From Fuerstiella sp041398845 (GTDB lineage Bacteria > Planctomycetota > Planctomycetia > Planctomycetales > Planctomycetaceae), in NCBI GenBank assembly GCA_041398845.1, contig JAWKTZ010000006.1, positions 2,170,001-2,234,000 of the forward strand: a DNA stretch of 64,000 bases, written 5' to 3'. Within the stretch, counting starts at the first letter, position 1. Every line of letters begins with the position of its first letter. This document shows positions 63,367-64,000 of this stretch, in pieces. The translations under genes were made by a program, and so were the position numbers. The notes below the pieces were generated by a model, which did not search any database, was not told where the DNA came from, and was given only the letters and a program-made list of their open reading frames with translations.

Positions 63367-64000
63367 AAAACGTCACCTTCTGTTTCATTGCTGTGGCGAT
63401 CAGTGCGACCGCCATGTCCGTGGTATTTGCTGATTCGGAGATCTCGGCGCTGGAAGTGGTGCCGAATGAATTTACTCTGATCGGCAGCACGGCGTCTCAG
63501 CGACTGCTTGTCACTGCCAATCCCGGAGCAGCCACTGTTTTTGATGCCGGCGGCGATGCGAAACTGACATCATCGGACTCAAAGATTGCCGTCATTAAAG
63601 ACGGCATCGTTTTGCCGGTCGGGGACGGGACCACAACGATCGAAGCCACTCTGAATGGCCGAACGGCAGTGGCCAAAGTCACCGTGAGCCGTTTCGGTAC
63701 GCCCGCACCGGTTATGTTTCAGACAGAAGTCCTGGCGGCTCTGACCAAAGCCGGCTGCAACATGGGTGCCTGTCATGGTTCTCCATCCGGTAAGGGCGGG
63801 TTTCGGCTCTCACTGCGAGGCTACGATCCGCAACTGGATCTGCTGACACTGCGCGGCGAATTCTTCAACCGCCGTTCCAACGTACTGAGTCCCGATGAAA
63901 GCCTGTTGTTGAGAAAGCCGCTGATGCAGGTTGCTCATGGCGGAGGCAAGCGACTTCAGATTGGTCAGCCTGTCTGGAATGTGCTGCGCAACTGGATTGC
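63363..64000 (+). CDS. PSCyt2-type cytochrome protein (DUF1549 group), 3' end cut by window edge
   Basis: 212 residues visible. Signal peptide MKNVTFCFIAVAISATAMSV ending VFADS, a bacterial Ig-like segment (LEVVPNEFTLIGSTASQRLL ... DGIVLPVGDGTTTIEATLNG), then the unusual haem motif AGCNMGACHGSPSGKGGFRL (C-x3-C-H type) and SLRGYDPQLDLLTLRGEFFN. DUF1549/DUF1553 should follow outside the window. Translationally coupled to the PPC protein. Confidence 0.82.
   Translation, partial: MKNVTFCFIAVAISATAMSVVFADSEISALEVVPNEFTLIGSTASQRLLVTANPGAATVFDAGGDAKLTSSDSKIAVIKDGIVLPVGDGTTTIEATLNGRTAVAKVTVSRFGTPAPVMFQTEVLAALTKAGCNMGACHGSPSGKGGFRLSLRGYDPQLDLLTLRGEFFNRRSNVLSPDESLLLRKPLMQVAHGGGKRLQIGQPVWNVLRNWI

Noticed and set aside
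1..64000. tRNA or rRNA genes
   Set aside because: I looked for cloverleaf arms, the GGTTCGAATCC-type loop and rRNA cores and found nothing convincing; a covariance-model scan would be needed to exclude tRNAs.

Overview
The window comes from a planctomycete (Planctomycetota, Planctomycetaceae-like; genus not determinable by eye). The evidence is the lineage-typical families: PSCyt/PSD1 cytochrome proteins (DUF1549, DUF1553, DUF1587/1592/1588/1585), DUF1552 and DUF1501 Tat-exported partners, DUF1080 proteins, a one-cysteine sulfatase, giant surface proteins whose N-termini carry an LEVRILPAG- or LEPMILMSA-type motif, and many secreted or Tat-tagged proteins.

Region 1 (1-17.2 kb, all minus strand) is a run of PSCyt/PSD1, DUF1552 and SGNH genes. 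It is saturated with 25 copies of a REP-like hairpin repeat in two families. Family A has stem GCTCCGAC/GTCGGAGC and family B has stem GCGG(T/C)GAC/GTC(A/G)CCGC, with the same two-base loop and the same flanks (TGGAGT before, TTTGGATTTC after). Twenty of the arms form ten head-to-head composite elements of about 123-140 bp. They sit at gene junctions, where they supply stop codons, ribosome-binding-site/start spacers and leader peptides, or lie in frame inside coding sequences in inter-domain linkers. A REP-associated tyrosine transposase (RAYT, 1302-2021) lies among them and is itself flanked and tagged by the repeats. I saw no copy in 17.2-64 kb. This is the most interesting system in the window. 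Within the region one DUF1501 gene is truncated next to the RAYT, and one DUF1592-type gene is split by a decayed IS1182-type transposase plus an IS4-type element with clear inverted ends and a 10-bp target duplication.

Region 2 (17.2-31 kb) mixes housekeeping and stress genes with gene debris. It holds an IstA remnant, DoxX, pirin, an SDR, a bacterial archaeo-eukaryotic release-factor-like protein (baeRF) next to a glutamate-cysteine ligase, truncated pieces of DUF4010, acetolactate synthase, STAS-like and GDPD-like genes, a Tat metallophosphoesterase, a YegS-like lipid kinase, a bacterial PH-domain protein, DUF4112 and TM2 proteins.

Region 3 (31-52.4 kb) is extracellular and carbohydrate biology. 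It holds a 921-residue surface protein with cyclophilin and DsbA-like domains, DUF1080 proteins around a sulfatase, a sialidase-DUF1080 fusion, a large RTX/cadherin-repeat protein, a pair of planctomycete-specific genes including a probable inactive sulfatase, DUF4058, two Gfo/Idh/MocA oxidoreductases, an MFS transporter and a TauD-like dioxygenase. DUF1080, the oxidoreductases and the transporter are plausible parts of 3-keto-sugar metabolism (inference).

Region 4 (52.5-64 kb) is core metabolism: an aldo/keto reductase with a lysine-rich tail, the sucA-sucB-lpdA 2-oxoglutarate dehydrogenase operon, mog, a patch of three perfect inverted repeats, rpsR, and a coupled pair of a PPC-domain secreted protein and a PSCyt-type protein that runs off the right edge.
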